From positions 62,001 through 126,000 of the IMG/VR virus record IMGVR_UViG_3300009158_000031: a DNA stretch of 64,000 nucleotides. One strand, written 5' to 3'. Both the position numbers and the translations under genes were made by a program. Below, piece after piece: positions 16,553 through 25,734 of this stretch (positions are counted from its first letter, which is position 1; each line of letters starts with the position of its first letter). The DNA is from a virus. The notes under the pieces are model-generated. The model was not told the DNA's origin. It saw only the letters and a list, made by a program, of their open reading frames with translations, and made no database searches.

Positions 16553-16774
16553 GTGATAATTGTAAAACGAACATTCAACAAATTGTCTTGGAGGACGATT
16601 TGCCTGATCCTAGCAACATTCTTCAACCCTCTTGGATTCGACGCCTTATTCGCTTTGGTGACGAAACTGACTGGATCTTATCTAATAACCGATATTATCT
16701 TCTATTCCATTTCGGCATTCTTTTTTGGTTTATATTTTTTAACCGATCCAAATAAAAAGTTTTCTACAAAGTAA
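16553..16774 (+). CDS. Small membrane protein (GTG start)
   Basis: 73 aa with a GTG start. FNPLGFDALFALVTKLTGSY followed by the hydrophobic IIFYSISAFFFGLYFLT gives two membrane-spanning segments; the FNPLGFDA...TGSY pattern recurs in small membrane proteins of T4-like marine phages as I remember them. A 69-aa ORF in another frame (ATG at 16546) overlaps completely and cannot be excluded, but has no recognisable pattern. Role unknown; inner-membrane location likely. Confidence 0.5.
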   Translation: MIIVKRTFNKLSWRTICLILATFFNPLGFDALFALVTKLTGSYLITDIIFYSISAFFFGLYFLTDPNKKFSTK

Positions 16775-16779
16775 AATCC

Positions 16780-16811
16780 CAACATATAATTTCATATAAT
16801 TATAAAATCAT
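16780..16811 (+). promoter_or_regulatory. Upstream block shared with gp41 (CATATAATT type)
   Basis: CAACATATAATT followed by CATATAATTATAAAATC is almost the same as 25735-25766 before gp41. Other replication genes (gp44, gp62-like) carry single CATATAATT copies. Candidate middle promoter or leader element. Confidence 0.4.
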
Positions 16812-17303
16812 ATGAAATTTCTAAAAGTACGTAATGTGAAGTCACCTATCCGAGGAACTTCAAGATCTGCCGGTATCGATTTTTTTGTTCCTGATGAATG
16901 GAATGAAGGTCAACCATACTCAATACCTCCAGGAGGCAGAGTTCTAATTCCCAGTGGAATCAAAGTAAATGTAATTGATGGTCATGCTCTTATTGCTTTT
17001 AATAAGAGTGGAATTGCCACGAAGAAAGGTATTGTCGTAGGTGCTGAAGTAGTTGATGAAGATTACCAAGGAGAAATTCATTTACATATTATAAACACAA
17101 ATCAACTAACCGAAACTTTCGGTGATAGTGCTTATGCAATAGATACTGGTTATGTAGACATTATTCCAGGTGAAAAATTAATGCAATTTATTTTGCTACC
17201 TATTAATTATTCAATGCCAGAAGAAGTCGAAACCATCGATGATCTATATGATGGTGTTACTGAAAGAGGTGAAGGTGGATTTGGATCAACTGGATTAAAA
17301 TAA
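16812..17303 (+). CDS. dUTPase (trimeric dUTP diphosphatase)
   Basis: 163 aa. Converts dUTP to dUMP, keeping uracil out of DNA and feeding dTMP synthesis. Trimeric dUTPase motifs appear in order: SAGIDFFVP (motif 1), FNKSGIATKKGI (motifs 2/3 region, about 63-75), AEVVDEDYQGEIHLHI (motif 3), and the C-terminal P-loop-like RGEGGFGSTG (motif 5, about 152-161). The ending is complete and the key residues look intact. It heads the nucleotide-metabolism and polymerase cluster. Confidence 0.93.
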   Translation: MKFLKVRNVKSPIRGTSRSAGIDFFVPDEWNEGQPYSIPPGGRVLIPSGIKVNVIDGHALIAFNKSGIATKKGIVVGAEVVDEDYQGEIHLHIINTNQLTETFGDSAYAIDTGYVDIIPGEKLMQFILLPINYSMPEEVETIDDLYDGVTERGEGGFGSTGLK

Positions 17304-17316
17304 AAAAAAACAAATT

Positions 17317-17544
17317 ATGCAAAATCAAAATTTAAAAGGACCGAGTGTCGATTTATCGATGACAACCGCTGTAAAATGTGAAGCTGAAGATTGTGAGAAT
17401 GAACGTTTCCGAGAAGTATATTTGATTCGTAAAATATCATCTATAATTACCGGAAGTGCTAAAGATTCTTACATGCCAATACCAACTTTCGAGTGCACTA
17501 AATGCGGTCATATAAATAAAGAATTCACCGTAAAAACAACGTAA
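17317..17544 (+). CDS. Small zinc-ribbon protein
   Basis: 75 aa. A zinc-ribbon layout is visible: CEAEDCEN (C-x4-C) near residue 19 and CTKCGH near residue 63, separated by VYLIRKISSIITG. Similar proteins sit near polymerase genes in other T4-like phages. The stop overlaps the polymerase start by a few bases (TAAATG). Function unknown; nucleic acid or protein binding likely. Confidence 0.65.
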   Translation: MQNQNLKGPSVDLSMTTAVKCEAEDCENERFREVYLIRKISSIITGSAKDSYMPIPTFECTKCGHINKEFTVKTT

Positions 17545-18945
17545 ATGATATTAGATATTGAAAACAATTTCAATGAATTAACCATTTCTTATTTCAATAA
17601 GGAAGGAAATATTCGTTTAAAGAAATATAAACTAACTGAAGAACAATGTTCCAATTGGCGATTATGTTCTGAATCCGATACCAAGAAATCTACACAATTC
17701 AGGAATTGGGATGGAAAACCAGTAAAGAAAGTTAAAGATAAAAAACTTCAAAAATTCTCCATCTATGAATTTATCAACAATTTAGAAGATGAAGATAAAG
17801 ATGAAATTATCGGCTTCCATCTTCCTAAAATACAATCCGTCGATATTGAAACTGAAGTAATTGATTCTTTTCCAGATCCAAATATTGCTCGAGAAAGAAT
17901 CACCACAATTGCAATTTCAACAGAAACTAATAAAACTATTGTTCTTGGTTGGAAAAAGATCACAAAAGAACAAGAGAAAGAAATATTCGATAAACATCGA
18001 GAATATCTGAAAAACTTCGGTGATTGGGATTTCAAATATATTTGTTTCGAGGATGAATTCAATATGATGTATACTTTTGTTAATCAATTTATTCCAAATT
18101 TCTCCGTAATGATTGGATGGAATTTTATGAACTTTGACTGGAAATACATCTATAATCGTTGTAAAAAGCTCGGGATAGATATTACCTCGGCTTCTCCTAG
18201 TAAGAAAGTACAAGGTAATGACAATATCTTAATGCACGTTGGTATTATCGATTATCTTGATATTTATAGAAGATGGGATAGAACAGTAGCTATCAAAGAA
18301 AGCAATTCATTAGATTTTGTTGCTAGTGCTGTTTTAGGAACAACCAAATTAAAGTACAATGGAACTCTACAAGAGTTATACGAAAATGATTATGACAAAT
18401 ACATTTTATATAATGCCGTCGATGCTGCATTGGTGTCTTTAATACATCGTAAATTAAAAACTCTTAATATGGTATTCTCTATCGGATGTATTTGTCGCGT
18501 TCCCATCTATCGAGCTTCCTCGGCTGTGAATGTTACTGAAGCTCTTCTTTGGAAAGGATTCTATAATCGAAATCAAGTAATTGCCGATGATAGAACCGAA
18601 AAAATCAAAGGATCTTATGAAGGTGCTTATGTTAAAGAACCTGAACCAGGAATGTTCAGAGCGGCAACATGTTTTGATTATGCATCTCTATATCCATCAA
18701 TTATGCGTCAATACAATGTGTCACCTGAATCATTCTTACGAAAAGAATTAAACCAAGAAAATCTAGAAAAATATCGTCAAGATCCCAATTTCGTTGTATC
18801 GGTTACCGGTGCAATATATGATAACTCTAAGGTTTCTGTGTTAAAAGAAATTCTAACCGACCTTTATACTGAACGTAAAACGAATAAAAATCGTGGACTC
18901 GATATCGAAAGATCTCTAATTAAAATAAAAAAGAAAAATGCCTAA
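17545..18945 (+). CDS. 43: DNA polymerase gp43, N-terminal half (exonuclease and palm motif A)
   Basis: 466 aa. Family B polymerase with 3'-5' exonuclease: Exo I SVDIETEV (about 99-106), Exo II IGWNFMNFDWKYIYNR (about 190-205), Exo III-region YNAVDAALV, and polymerase motif A DYASLYPS (about 378-385). The frame ends at 18945, after the first fingers helix (LTDLYTERKTNKNRG) and before motif B. Motif B is found 4 kb downstream in the separate ORF at 23003. The two halves together are 868 aa, close to T4 gp43 (898), so this looks like a split, two-subunit enzyme rather than a broken gene. The stop overlaps nrdB. Confidence 0.9.
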   Translation: MILDIENNFNELTISYFNKEGNIRLKKYKLTEEQCSNWRLCSESDTKKSTQFRNWDGKPVKKVKDKKLQKFSIYEFINNLEDEDKDEIIGFHLPKIQSVDIETEVIDSFPDPNIARERITTIAISTETNKTIVLGWKKITKEQEKEIFDKHREYLKNFGDWDFKYICFEDEFNMMYTFVNQFIPNFSVMIGWNFMNFDWKYIYNRCKKLGIDITSASPSKKVQGNDNILMHVGIIDYLDIYRRWDRTVAIKESNSLDFVASAVLGTTKLKYNGTLQELYENDYDKYILYNAVDAALVSLIHRKLKTLNMVFSIGCICRVPIYRASSAVNVTEALLWKGFYNRNQVIADDRTEKIKGSYEGAYVKEPEPGMFRAATCFDYASLYPSIMRQYNVSPESFLRKELNQENLEKYRQDPNFVVSVTGAIYDNSKVSVLKEILTDLYTERKTNKNRGLDIERSLIKIKKKNA

Positions 18946-19942
18946 ACTATTCGAAGAACGATTGGAGTACAAGCCCTTTGAGTACCCTGTGTACTATAAT
19001 GAAGGATGGTTAAAACAAATGCAAGCATTTTGGCTGCATACAGAAATACAAATGCAAGGTGATGTAAAAGATTGGAAAGAACACCTTCTTCCTCATGAAA
19101 AAAATCTAGTTGGAAATATTCTTCTTGGTTTCGCACAAACTGAATGTGCTGTTTCTGATTATTGGACTGGAATGGTTACTAAATGGTTTCCTAAACATGA
19201 AATCAAACAAATGGCAATAGCCTTTGGTTCTCAAGAAACAATACATGCAACTGCATATTCTTATCTGAATGAAACTTTAGGTCTTGAAGATTTTGCTGCT
19301 TTTATGCATGAACCTACTATTGCTGCTAAATTCGAATATCTACTTTCAACGGAATCTGATTATACTCATGAAGATCTAATAAAATCTCCTAAGGCTAGAA
19401 AAGATGCTGCTAAATCGCTTGCTATCTTTTCTGCATTTGCTGAAGGTGTTTCTTTATATTCATCGTTTGCCGTTTTATATTCTTTTCAAATGCGAAACAT
19501 GCTTAAAGGAATTGGTCAACAAATGAAATGGTCAGTAAGAGATGAATCACTACATTCTAAAATGGGTTGCCAACTATTCCGTCATATGTGTGAAGAGTAT
19601 CCTGAATTAAAGGAAGATGTTCGTTATGAAGTTGAATATGCTGCGAAACTTATGGTAGATATGGAACATAAATTTATTAATAAAATATTCGAAGAAGGAG
19701 ATTTACTAAATCTCAAAGCTGAAGATGTTAAAAACTTTATTTCTCGTAGAGCAAATGAAAAGCTAATGGAATTAGGTTACGATCCTATTTTAGAATATGA
19801 TATTGAATCAGCTAATCAATTAGAATGGTTCGATCACTTAACTGGTGGAACTACACATACCGACTTTTTTGCTATTCGTTCAACTGATTATGCAAAAGCC
19901 GGTGAAGGTGAAGATTGGTCCGATGATGAACTATGGAATTAA
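18938..19942 (+). CDS. nrdB: Ribonucleotide reductase class I small subunit NrdB
   Basis: 334 aa. Provides the tyrosyl radical for ribonucleotide reduction by NrdA. Diiron ligands and radical tyrosine are present: E100-T-I-H103 with Y107 in QETIHATAYSYL, FAEGVSLYSSF (glutamate ligand), and RDESLHSKMG (E and H ligands). The C-terminal tail is acidic (AGEGEDWSDDELWN), as expected for docking to NrdA. The ATG lies within the last codons of the polymerase N-half, so nrdB is coupled to it. Confidence 0.93.
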   Translation: MPKLFEERLEYKPFEYPVYYNEGWLKQMQAFWLHTEIQMQGDVKDWKEHLLPHEKNLVGNILLGFAQTECAVSDYWTGMVTKWFPKHEIKQMAIAFGSQETIHATAYSYLNETLGLEDFAAFMHEPTIAAKFEYLLSTESDYTHEDLIKSPKARKDAAKSLAIFSAFAEGVSLYSSFAVLYSFQMRNMLKGIGQQMKWSVRDESLHSKMGCQLFRHMCEEYPELKEDVRYEVEYAAKLMVDMEHKFINKIFEEGDLLNLKAEDVKNFISRRANEKLMELGYDPILEYDIESANQLEWFDHLTGGTTHTDFFAIRSTDYAKAGEGEDWSDDELWN

Positions 19943-19956
19943 AAATTAAGTAATAT

Positions 19957-21765
19957 ATGGAAGAAAGAAAAGATAATATAAATCATCATGGAACCGAATT
20001 AGGTTGGGAACTCGGTGTAGATTTTCCTATGTGGGGAAATACCGAGATTTACGTAAAGACAATATCTAAAGGATATTTGTTAAAAGGAGAGACTCCTAAA
20101 GATGCCTATTGGCGAGTATGTACAACCGTAGCAAAACGTTTAGGCAAACCAGAAATGGCTTCTAAATTCTTTGATTATATTTGGAAAGGTTGGTTAAATC
20201 TAGCTACTCCAGTTCTTTCAAATACCGGAACTGAACGAGGTCTTCCAATATCATGTTTTGGTATTGATGTTGCCGATTCAATTTTTGATATTGGTACCAA
20301 GAATCTGGAACTTATGTTGCTTGCTAAACATGGTGGTGGTGTTGGAGTTGGTATTAATCAAATCCGACCTGCCGGAACAATAATCAAGAATAATGGAACA
20401 TCTGATGGTGTCGTTCCTTTTTGTAAAATTTATGATTCAACTATTTTAGCAACTTCACAAGGAAGTGTTAGACGAGGCGCTGCTTCTGTTAATATTGATA
20501 TTGAACACAATGATTTTTGGGAATGGTTAGAAATTCGAGAACCAAAAGGTGATGTTAATCGACAATCTCTTAATCTGCATCAATGCGTTATTATCTCTGA
20601 TGCATTTATGAATAAAGTTGAACAAGGAGATAAAGAAGCAAGATCAAGATGGACTGCAGTACTTCGTAAACGACGTACAACCGGTGAACCATATATCATG
20701 TACAAAGGAAATGTTAATCGCAACAATCCTGAAGCCTATAAACAAAATGGTCTTAAAGTTTACATGACTAATATTTGTTCAGAAATTACTTTACATACCG
20801 ACGAATCTCATTCATTTGTATGTTGTTTATCTTCTATTAATCTTGCTAAATATGATGAATGGAAAGATACTGATCTTATTTACACATCAACTTGGTTTTT
20901 AGATGGTGTACTTGAAGAATTTATACAGAAAGCAAAATACATGAGCGGATTTACCAATTCTGTTAGATCTGCCGAAAAAGGAAGAGCATTAGGTCTTGGA
21001 GTTTTAGGATGGCATACTTATTTACAAGATAAAGGGCTTCCTTTCGAAGGTCTTCTTGCAAGATTCGAAACTCGCAAGATATTCTCTCAAATTAAGCTAG
21101 AATCTGATCAAGCTTCTAGAGATATGGCTAGAGAATATGGAGAACCACTTTGGTGTATTGGAACTGGAATGCGTAATACTCATTTACGAGCAATTGCACC
21201 AACCGTATCCAATTCTAAATTAAGTGGAAATGTATCTGCTGGTATTGAACCATGGGCAGCAAACGTATTTACCGAACAAACTGCTAAAGGAACTTTCATT
21301 CGTAAAAATCCTACATTGGAGAAATATCTTAAACGTATGAAACGTAATCAAAAAGAAGTATGGGATCAAATACTTATTGATGGTGGATCGATTCAAGGTT
21401 TACAATTTCTAGATGATTGGTTCTTTCACCGAGATTCTTTGGTAAATAAAGAAAAGATCGAAACTTTATCTGATATTGAAAAAACCGAATTGATTCCATT
21501 CAAAGATGTATTTAAGACATTCAAAGAAATTAATCAATTGGAATTAGTAAAACAAGCCGGATTACGTCAACAATACATTGACCAATCAGTTTCTCTTAAT
21601 CTTGCATTTCCTACTGAAGCTACTCCTAAATTTATCAATCAAGTTCATATGGAAGCTTACAAACAAGGAATTAAAACACTCTATTACATGAGAACCGAAT
21701 CTGTTCTTCGAGGTGATATTGCCGCTAAAGCACTCGATGAAAATTGTGCATCTTGCGACGGATAG
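19957..21765 (+). CDS. nrdA: Ribonucleotide reductase class I large subunit NrdA
   Basis: 602 aa, shorter than the E. coli enzyme (761) and without an ATP-cone at the N-terminus, so overall activity control by dATP is probably absent. Catalytic features are intact: first active cysteine in LPISCFGIDV, TNICSEITL (N-x-C-x-E radical site), FVCCLSSINL (second active cysteine), a tyrosine dyad in KTLYYMRTES, and the C-terminal redox pair in ENCASCDG. Makes dNDPs for replication together with NrdB. A terminator follows. Confidence 0.94.
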   Translation: MEERKDNINHHGTELGWELGVDFPMWGNTEIYVKTISKGYLLKGETPKDAYWRVCTTVAKRLGKPEMASKFFDYIWKGWLNLATPVLSNTGTERGLPISCFGIDVADSIFDIGTKNLELMLLAKHGGGVGVGINQIRPAGTIIKNNGTSDGVVPFCKIYDSTILATSQGSVRRGAASVNIDIEHNDFWEWLEIREPKGDVNRQSLNLHQCVIISDAFMNKVEQGDKEARSRWTAVLRKRRTTGEPYIMYKGNVNRNNPEAYKQNGLKVYMTNICSEITLHTDESHSFVCCLSSINLAKYDEWKDTDLIYTSTWFLDGVLEEFIQKAKYMSGFTNSVRSAEKGRALGLGVLGWHTYLQDKGLPFEGLLARFETRKIFSQIKLESDQASRDMAREYGEPLWCIGTGMRNTHLRAIAPTVSNSKLSGNVSAGIEPWAANVFTEQTAKGTFIRKNPTLEKYLKRMKRNQKEVWDQILIDGGSIQGLQFLDDWFFHRDSLVNKEKIETLSDIEKTELIPFKDVFKTFKEINQLELVKQAGLRQQYIDQSVSLNLAFPTEATPKFINQVHMEAYKQGIKTLYYMRTESVLRGDIAAKALDENCASCDG

Positions 21766-21786
21766 TAAAAACTAATTAACATATTT

Positions 21787-21815
21787 AAGGGATTCATTTT
21801 TATGGATCCCTTTTT
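21787..21815 (+). terminator. Rho-independent terminator after nrdA
   Basis: Stem AAGGGATTCAT/ATGGATCCCTT (11 pairs, one G-T) with a TTTT loop and a T-run. It ends the polymerase-N/nrdBA unit. Confidence 0.75.
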
Positions 21816-21828
21816 CATATAATTAAAT

Positions 21829-22041
21829 ATGGCGATATTACATCATTTAAGTAAACCTAAATCTAGACAAGATATTGTCTTTGAAGAAGATCTAGCAATG
21901 GATTCAGATGGATGGTTCATTCGAGTAAAACACATAAACAAAAAAGACGGATCTACCGCTAGTTCATCGTGTATTATACTCAAAGATATGGAACAATGGC
22001 TAAATACTTATATCCGAGATGGATATGCAGAGCTTACTTAA
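21829..22041 (+). CDS. Small hypothetical protein
   Basis: 70 aa, no function recognised. Starts MAILHHLSKPKSRQD; contains GWFIRVKHINKKDG and a hydrophobic ending (IILKDMEQWLNTYIRDGYAEL). Lies between the nrdA terminator and the clamp gene. Confidence 0.55.
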   Translation: MAILHHLSKPKSRQDIVFEEDLAMDSDGWFIRVKHINKKDGSTASSSCIILKDMEQWLNTYIRDGYAELT

Positions 22042-22081
22042 TAATCAAATCAATCATAAAATAATAAACAAATCAATAAAA

Positions 22082-22828
22082 ATGAAAATTAAAATCACGA
22101 AAATTTCCGTTGCAAATTTATCTATGTTAGTAAGGAAAATGTTGCTAATGGACAATTCAATCTATTTGAATTTTGATAGTGAAAGAATTTGGTCAGATGT
22201 TTATACTCCAACAAAGGATGTTGTAAAATCTAATTACCTTCCAATCGCCAGCGTATTTGAATTTGAATCACCAATAACACAACCAATTAAGTTATCGTTC
22301 TATTCAGGATCTAAGCTACTCGAATGTTTAAAATATTTTGATGCACATCATCTTTCTGCCGAAGTATCTTGCTTCGAAGATATGGAAGATAAACTAATCT
22401 ATGCAGATAAAATCATTCTACAAGATCAAAAACTAAAAATTGAAATTGCCTGTCAAGATATTTCTTTAGGATTCACTTCAATGACTCCAGATCAAACCAT
22501 TCGAGCATTTGATCTTGGTAGTGAAGAATTCCAATTTATCTTAGCCGCTGAAGACTTCAATAAAATTGTATCTTTACAAACAATGGATAAGGGTGAATTA
22601 CTATCAATTTATTCCGACGAACAAGGTGTACATATCAAAAATGAAGGATTTGATATTATCGTAGATGATCGAGTAAAAATCAAATCTACTCCAAAAAATA
22701 TCTTCAAATCTTTTCTATCTAGAATTGATAAAGAAACTTATCGCATCCATGTTTGTTCTAATAAATTAATTCTTGATTCAACTGAAACAAACACAAAATT
22801 AGCTCTAAACCTAGCAATAACAGAATAA
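22082..22828 (+). CDS. 45: Sliding clamp gp45
   Basis: 248 aa from the ATG at 22082 (MKIKITKISVANLSM); an earlier in-frame ATG at 22019 lies inside the previous gene and adds low-complexity residues. T4 gp45 is 228 aa and forms the trimeric processivity ring. The fold is inferred from length, repeated beta-alpha-beta pattern (PIKLSFYSGSKLLECLKYF, FQFILAAEDFNKIVSLQTM, ELLSIYSDEQGVHIKNEG) and its place immediately before the polymerase C-half. No single diagnostic motif exists, so identification rests on pattern plus context. Confidence 0.72.
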   Translation: MKIKITKISVANLSMLVRKMLLMDNSIYLNFDSERIWSDVYTPTKDVVKSNYLPIASVFEFESPITQPIKLSFYSGSKLLECLKYFDAHHLSAEVSCFEDMEDKLIYADKIILQDQKLKIEIACQDISLGFTSMTPDQTIRAFDLGSEEFQFILAAEDFNKIVSLQTMDKGELLSIYSDEQGVHIKNEGFDIIVDDRVKIKSTPKNIFKSFLSRIDKETYRIHVCSNKLILDSTETNTKLALNLAITE

Positions 22829-22833
22829 AAATT

Positions 22834-23010
22834 ATGTACAACCTATACCCAAAATTTATTCATTACAATGAATATACGAAAAAATGGTTCGCTTTCGATA
22901 GAGAAGAAGCCGTTTTATATCTTAACGATAATACACAAATGGAATCTCTTAAAGAATACAATTCAATTGAAGATTTATTAAAGGACCATAAACAAAAAAC
23001 AAATGATTAA
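22834..23010 (+). CDS. Small hypothetical protein between clamp and polymerase C-half
   Basis: 58 aa (MYNLYPKFIHYNEYTKKWFA, then EYNSIEDLLKDHKQKTND). Its stop overlaps the polymerase C-half ATG by 8 bases, indicating coupling. The aromatic-rich start is a compact beta unit. Function unknown. Confidence 0.6.
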   Translation: MYNLYPKFIHYNEYTKKWFAFDREEAVLYLNDNTQMESLKEYNSIEDLLKDHKQKTND

Positions 23011-24211
23011 TTTCAATCCAGAAAAAATTGCAATAGAAGATATTCCAGCACTTCTCGAATCCCTATCAGGTAAAGATCGAGAAGATGCTATAACCGCTCT
23101 TAAAGCCGAACAACTTCGATGCAGTACTCAGGAACAGGGAATTAAACTAATTATTAACTCAATTTATGGAGCCTTCGCGAATGAGTATTTTCACTTCTAT
23201 AATATTTCAGTTGCAGAAACAGTAACTCTTCAAGGACAAGATGCTATCAAATTTACTGAACGTATGGTTGATAAGTATTTCAAAGAATTCTTTCATCGAG
23301 ACAAACCTTTACTAACTGAATTAGGTGTTATCGAAAACCAAGTAGTTCCTAGAATCAAAGGTAATGTTTGGAAATATACCGATACGGATTCAGGTTATTT
23401 AATCTTCGAAGAATGTATGGAAGCGGTTCAATGGAAAGGTACCGTAAAAGAATTTGTTCTAACTCTTAATTCCTTTAGATTATCTGATTATATTAAGAAA
23501 GTTCTTAATGATTATGCCAAAACATTTCAAACCGAAAATTATCTAGATTTCGAATTAGAAACTATTGCAGAAAATGCAATTTGGGTAGCTAAGAAAAAAT
23601 ACATCCAAAATATCATTTGGAAAGATGGTAAAGATTACGATAATCTTTCATATATCAAAACAACTGGTCTAGAAATTATTCAATCATCAACTCCTGTATT
23701 TTGCAGAGGTAAACTTATCGATGCTGTAAAGTATATGTTCTCAAAAGGTAAGATTACCGAAAAAGACGTAAGTGATTTAGTTAAGCTAATCAAAGAAATC
23801 AAACGAGAATTTAAGCTATCTAATATTGAAAAAATTTCAATGGGTCGTTCGGTTTCCGATTATCAAAAATTTGTAATCAACGATAACGATAAGCTAGAAC
23901 TTCAAAAAGGTTGTCCTATTCATGTTCGAGCAGCAGCACATTACAATTATTTACTTAATCAAAATCCCAAACTTAAAGGTAAATACGAAATGATTCGATC
24001 AGGTGATAAGCTAAAATGGTATCATGCAAACGATTCATTTTGTGATGTATTCGCCTATAAAGCAGGAATGCATCCCATGGAAATTGCTCCTAAAATGAAT
24101 ATTGAAAGACAATTTCAAGGATCAATTCTAGATCCACTTAATCGAATCATAACGCCAACAGGTATTCCGGCTTTGAATCCTTCATTGGCATATACAGTAA
24201 GCCTTTTCTAA
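23003..24211 (+). CDS. 43: DNA polymerase gp43, C-terminal half (motif B, motif C, thumb)
   Basis: 402 aa. Starts MINFNPEKIAIEDI, covers the second fingers helix and motif B (IKLIINSIYGAFANEY, about 48-63), palm motif C (KYTDTDSGYL, about 123-132), the K-K-K-Y motif (WVAKKKYIQN, about 194-203) and thumb, and ends NPSLAYTVSLF, consistent with a C-terminal clamp-binding peptide as in T4 gp43. It has its own ATG in a coupled arrangement. No intein or intron boundaries are apparent, so reassembly of two polypeptides is the simplest reading. Confidence 0.9.
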   Translation: MINFNPEKIAIEDIPALLESLSGKDREDAITALKAEQLRCSTQEQGIKLIINSIYGAFANEYFHFYNISVAETVTLQGQDAIKFTERMVDKYFKEFFHRDKPLLTELGVIENQVVPRIKGNVWKYTDTDSGYLIFEECMEAVQWKGTVKEFVLTLNSFRLSDYIKKVLNDYAKTFQTENYLDFELETIAENAIWVAKKKYIQNIIWKDGKDYDNLSYIKTTGLEIIQSSTPVFCRGKLIDAVKYMFSKGKITEKDVSDLVKLIKEIKREFKLSNIEKISMGRSVSDYQKFVINDNDKLELQKGCPIHVRAAAHYNYLLNQNPKLKGKYEMIRSGDKLKWYHANDSFCDVFAYKAGMHPMEIAPKMNIERQFQGSILDPLNRIITPTGIPALNPSLAYTVSLF

Positions 24212-24239
24212 CATATAAAAATTAAATTAAATAAACAAC

Positions 24240-25433
24240 ATGAGCAAAGAATTTACAATTGGTGAGCTTCAGAAAGAGCTTAGAAAAATCAATCCATTTG
24301 GTGACGTTATCAGCAAATCGGAATTTTCAAAAATAACAGAATGGATCGATACTGGAAATTATCATCTAAACGCAGTTTTTAGTGGTGATCTTTTCGGTGG
24401 TATTCCTAACAATCGAACAATATGTTTAGCTGGTGATTCAGGTACTGGTAAAACATTCTTACTTCTTAATATGGTCGCAAAAGCTCAGGAAATGGGTTAT
24501 TATGTGGTTTATTATGATACTGAAGGTGCAGTCGATGTAGATAACATTCAATCATTTGGAGTTAATCCTGAAAGATTCGATCATCAACCGGTTTCAGATA
24601 TTGCAAAATTCAGAACTTCTATTACCACATTAGTGAAAAAAATGATGGAAGCTAAACAAGCTAAAATGACTCTACCTAAAATCATGATTTGTCTCGATTC
24701 GTTAGGGATGCTTGCAACTACAAAAGAAATTGATGATGCAATCAGTGGAAATACTGCCGCTGATATGACTCGTGCAAAATCGATTCGCTCTTTATTCCGT
24801 ATTATTACTTCTGATCTAACTGGTCTTGGAATTCCATTCGTATTTACAAATCACACATACGCTTCTACTGGAATGTTCCCTACAGTGAACCTATCCGGTG
24901 GTGGAGGTTTAATCTATTCGGCTTCTGTTATCTTGGCTTTATCTAAAGCTCAAATTAAAGAAGGAACCGTACAAACTGGAATTATTGTTACCGTTAAAAC
25001 TCTTAAAAATCGTTTTGGTAAACCAATTCCTATTAAGTTTCATATCCGTTGGGATAAAGGAATGAACCCTTATATTGGAATGGAAGAATATATGAATTGG
25101 GAAACTTGTGGTATTCAAAAAGGAAATTTAATTACCGATAAAGAATACGAGAAAATGAGCGATAAAGATAAAGCAACCGCTCATTCTTTTGATTATCAAG
25201 GTGAAACCAAATACTTCATTCCTCGCGAAACTGCTCGTAATTATATAGTTAAACATTTAGGAAAGGGTATTCCAGCTAATGAATTATTTACTCCGGAAGT
25301 TTGGACTAACGAAATACTACAGATGATTAATGAAAAATGTATTAAACCTAAATTCAGCTATGGAATTAATTCTGCTGAAGATGAAGTTGAATCAATTTTC
25401 TTAAACTCTGATGATATTAGCGATGCTGAATAA
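24240..25433 (+). CDS. uvsX: UvsX RecA-like recombinase
   Basis: 397 aa (T4 UvsX 391). Catalyses strand exchange on gp32-coated ssDNA. Walker A LAGDSGTGKTFLLL (about 63-76), YYDTEGAVDVDNI (RecA-type conserved acidic loop), Walker B-like IMICLDSLGML (about 148-158), IPFVFTNHTYAST (about 199-211), and the L2-like GGGGLIYSASVILAL. Preceded by an ACATATAAAA motif and an A-rich leader. UvsY and UvsW are also present in this window. Confidence 0.92.
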   Translation: MSKEFTIGELQKELRKINPFGDVISKSEFSKITEWIDTGNYHLNAVFSGDLFGGIPNNRTICLAGDSGTGKTFLLLNMVAKAQEMGYYVVYYDTEGAVDVDNIQSFGVNPERFDHQPVSDIAKFRTSITTLVKKMMEAKQAKMTLPKIMICLDSLGMLATTKEIDDAISGNTAADMTRAKSIRSLFRIITSDLTGLGIPFVFTNHTYASTGMFPTVNLSGGGGLIYSASVILALSKAQIKEGTVQTGIIVTVKTLKNRFGKPIPIKFHIRWDKGMNPYIGMEEYMNWETCGIQKGNLITDKEYEKMSDKDKATAHSFDYQGETKYFIPRETARNYIVKHLGKGIPANELFTPEVWTNEILQMINEKCIKPKFSYGINSAEDEVESIFLNSDDISDAE

Positions 25434-25734
25434 AGAACAAATAAAAATCAAATACATGCTCGGATCTTTTCGAGATGAACTAGATTTTCCTACATATGAG
25501 GACTTCCTCTACCTAGTACATAATTGGTACTGGGTAGAAGGTGGTCATAATTTTATACATACATATCGTGGTTTAGAAGAAACCGGTAATGTGATTTTTC
25601 CAGATTCAACCTTGAAAGAAAAACTAAACGGAAACATTGAACAATATAACGACCTTATTAGCAATTTGCTAAAGGACAACAAAATAAAAGTAAATAAAGA
25701 TACTAAATTCACAATATACTATGAAGTTCTATAA
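25423..25734 (+). CDS. Small hypothetical protein
   Basis: 103 aa from the ATG at 25423, overlapping the end of uvsX (another in-frame ATG is at 25411). Acidic, with FRDELDFPTYEDFLYLVHNW and a Trp/Tyr-rich stretch, and helix ENGN-type spacing toward the C-terminus (EQYNDLISNLLKDNK). Unrecognised. Position between uvsX and gp41 suggests a replication role. Confidence 0.6.
   Translation: MLNKEQIKIKYMLGSFRDELDFPTYEDFLYLVHNWYWVEGGHNFIHTYRGLEETGNVIFPDSTLKEKLNGNIEQYNDLISNLLKDNKIKVNKDTKFTIYYEVL

Noticed and set aside
16330-16755. 141-aa ORF in the frame over 16.3-16.8 kb
   Set aside because: It overlaps the capsid-arm-like protein and the small membrane protein, both of which have better patterns. 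The shorter part from 16546 remains possible.
18920-23010. Split intein or trans-spliced intron joining the polymerase halves
   Set aside because: No intein Cys/His-Asn termini at the ends, each half has its own start or stop, and no intron core or homing endonuclease is seen in the gap.
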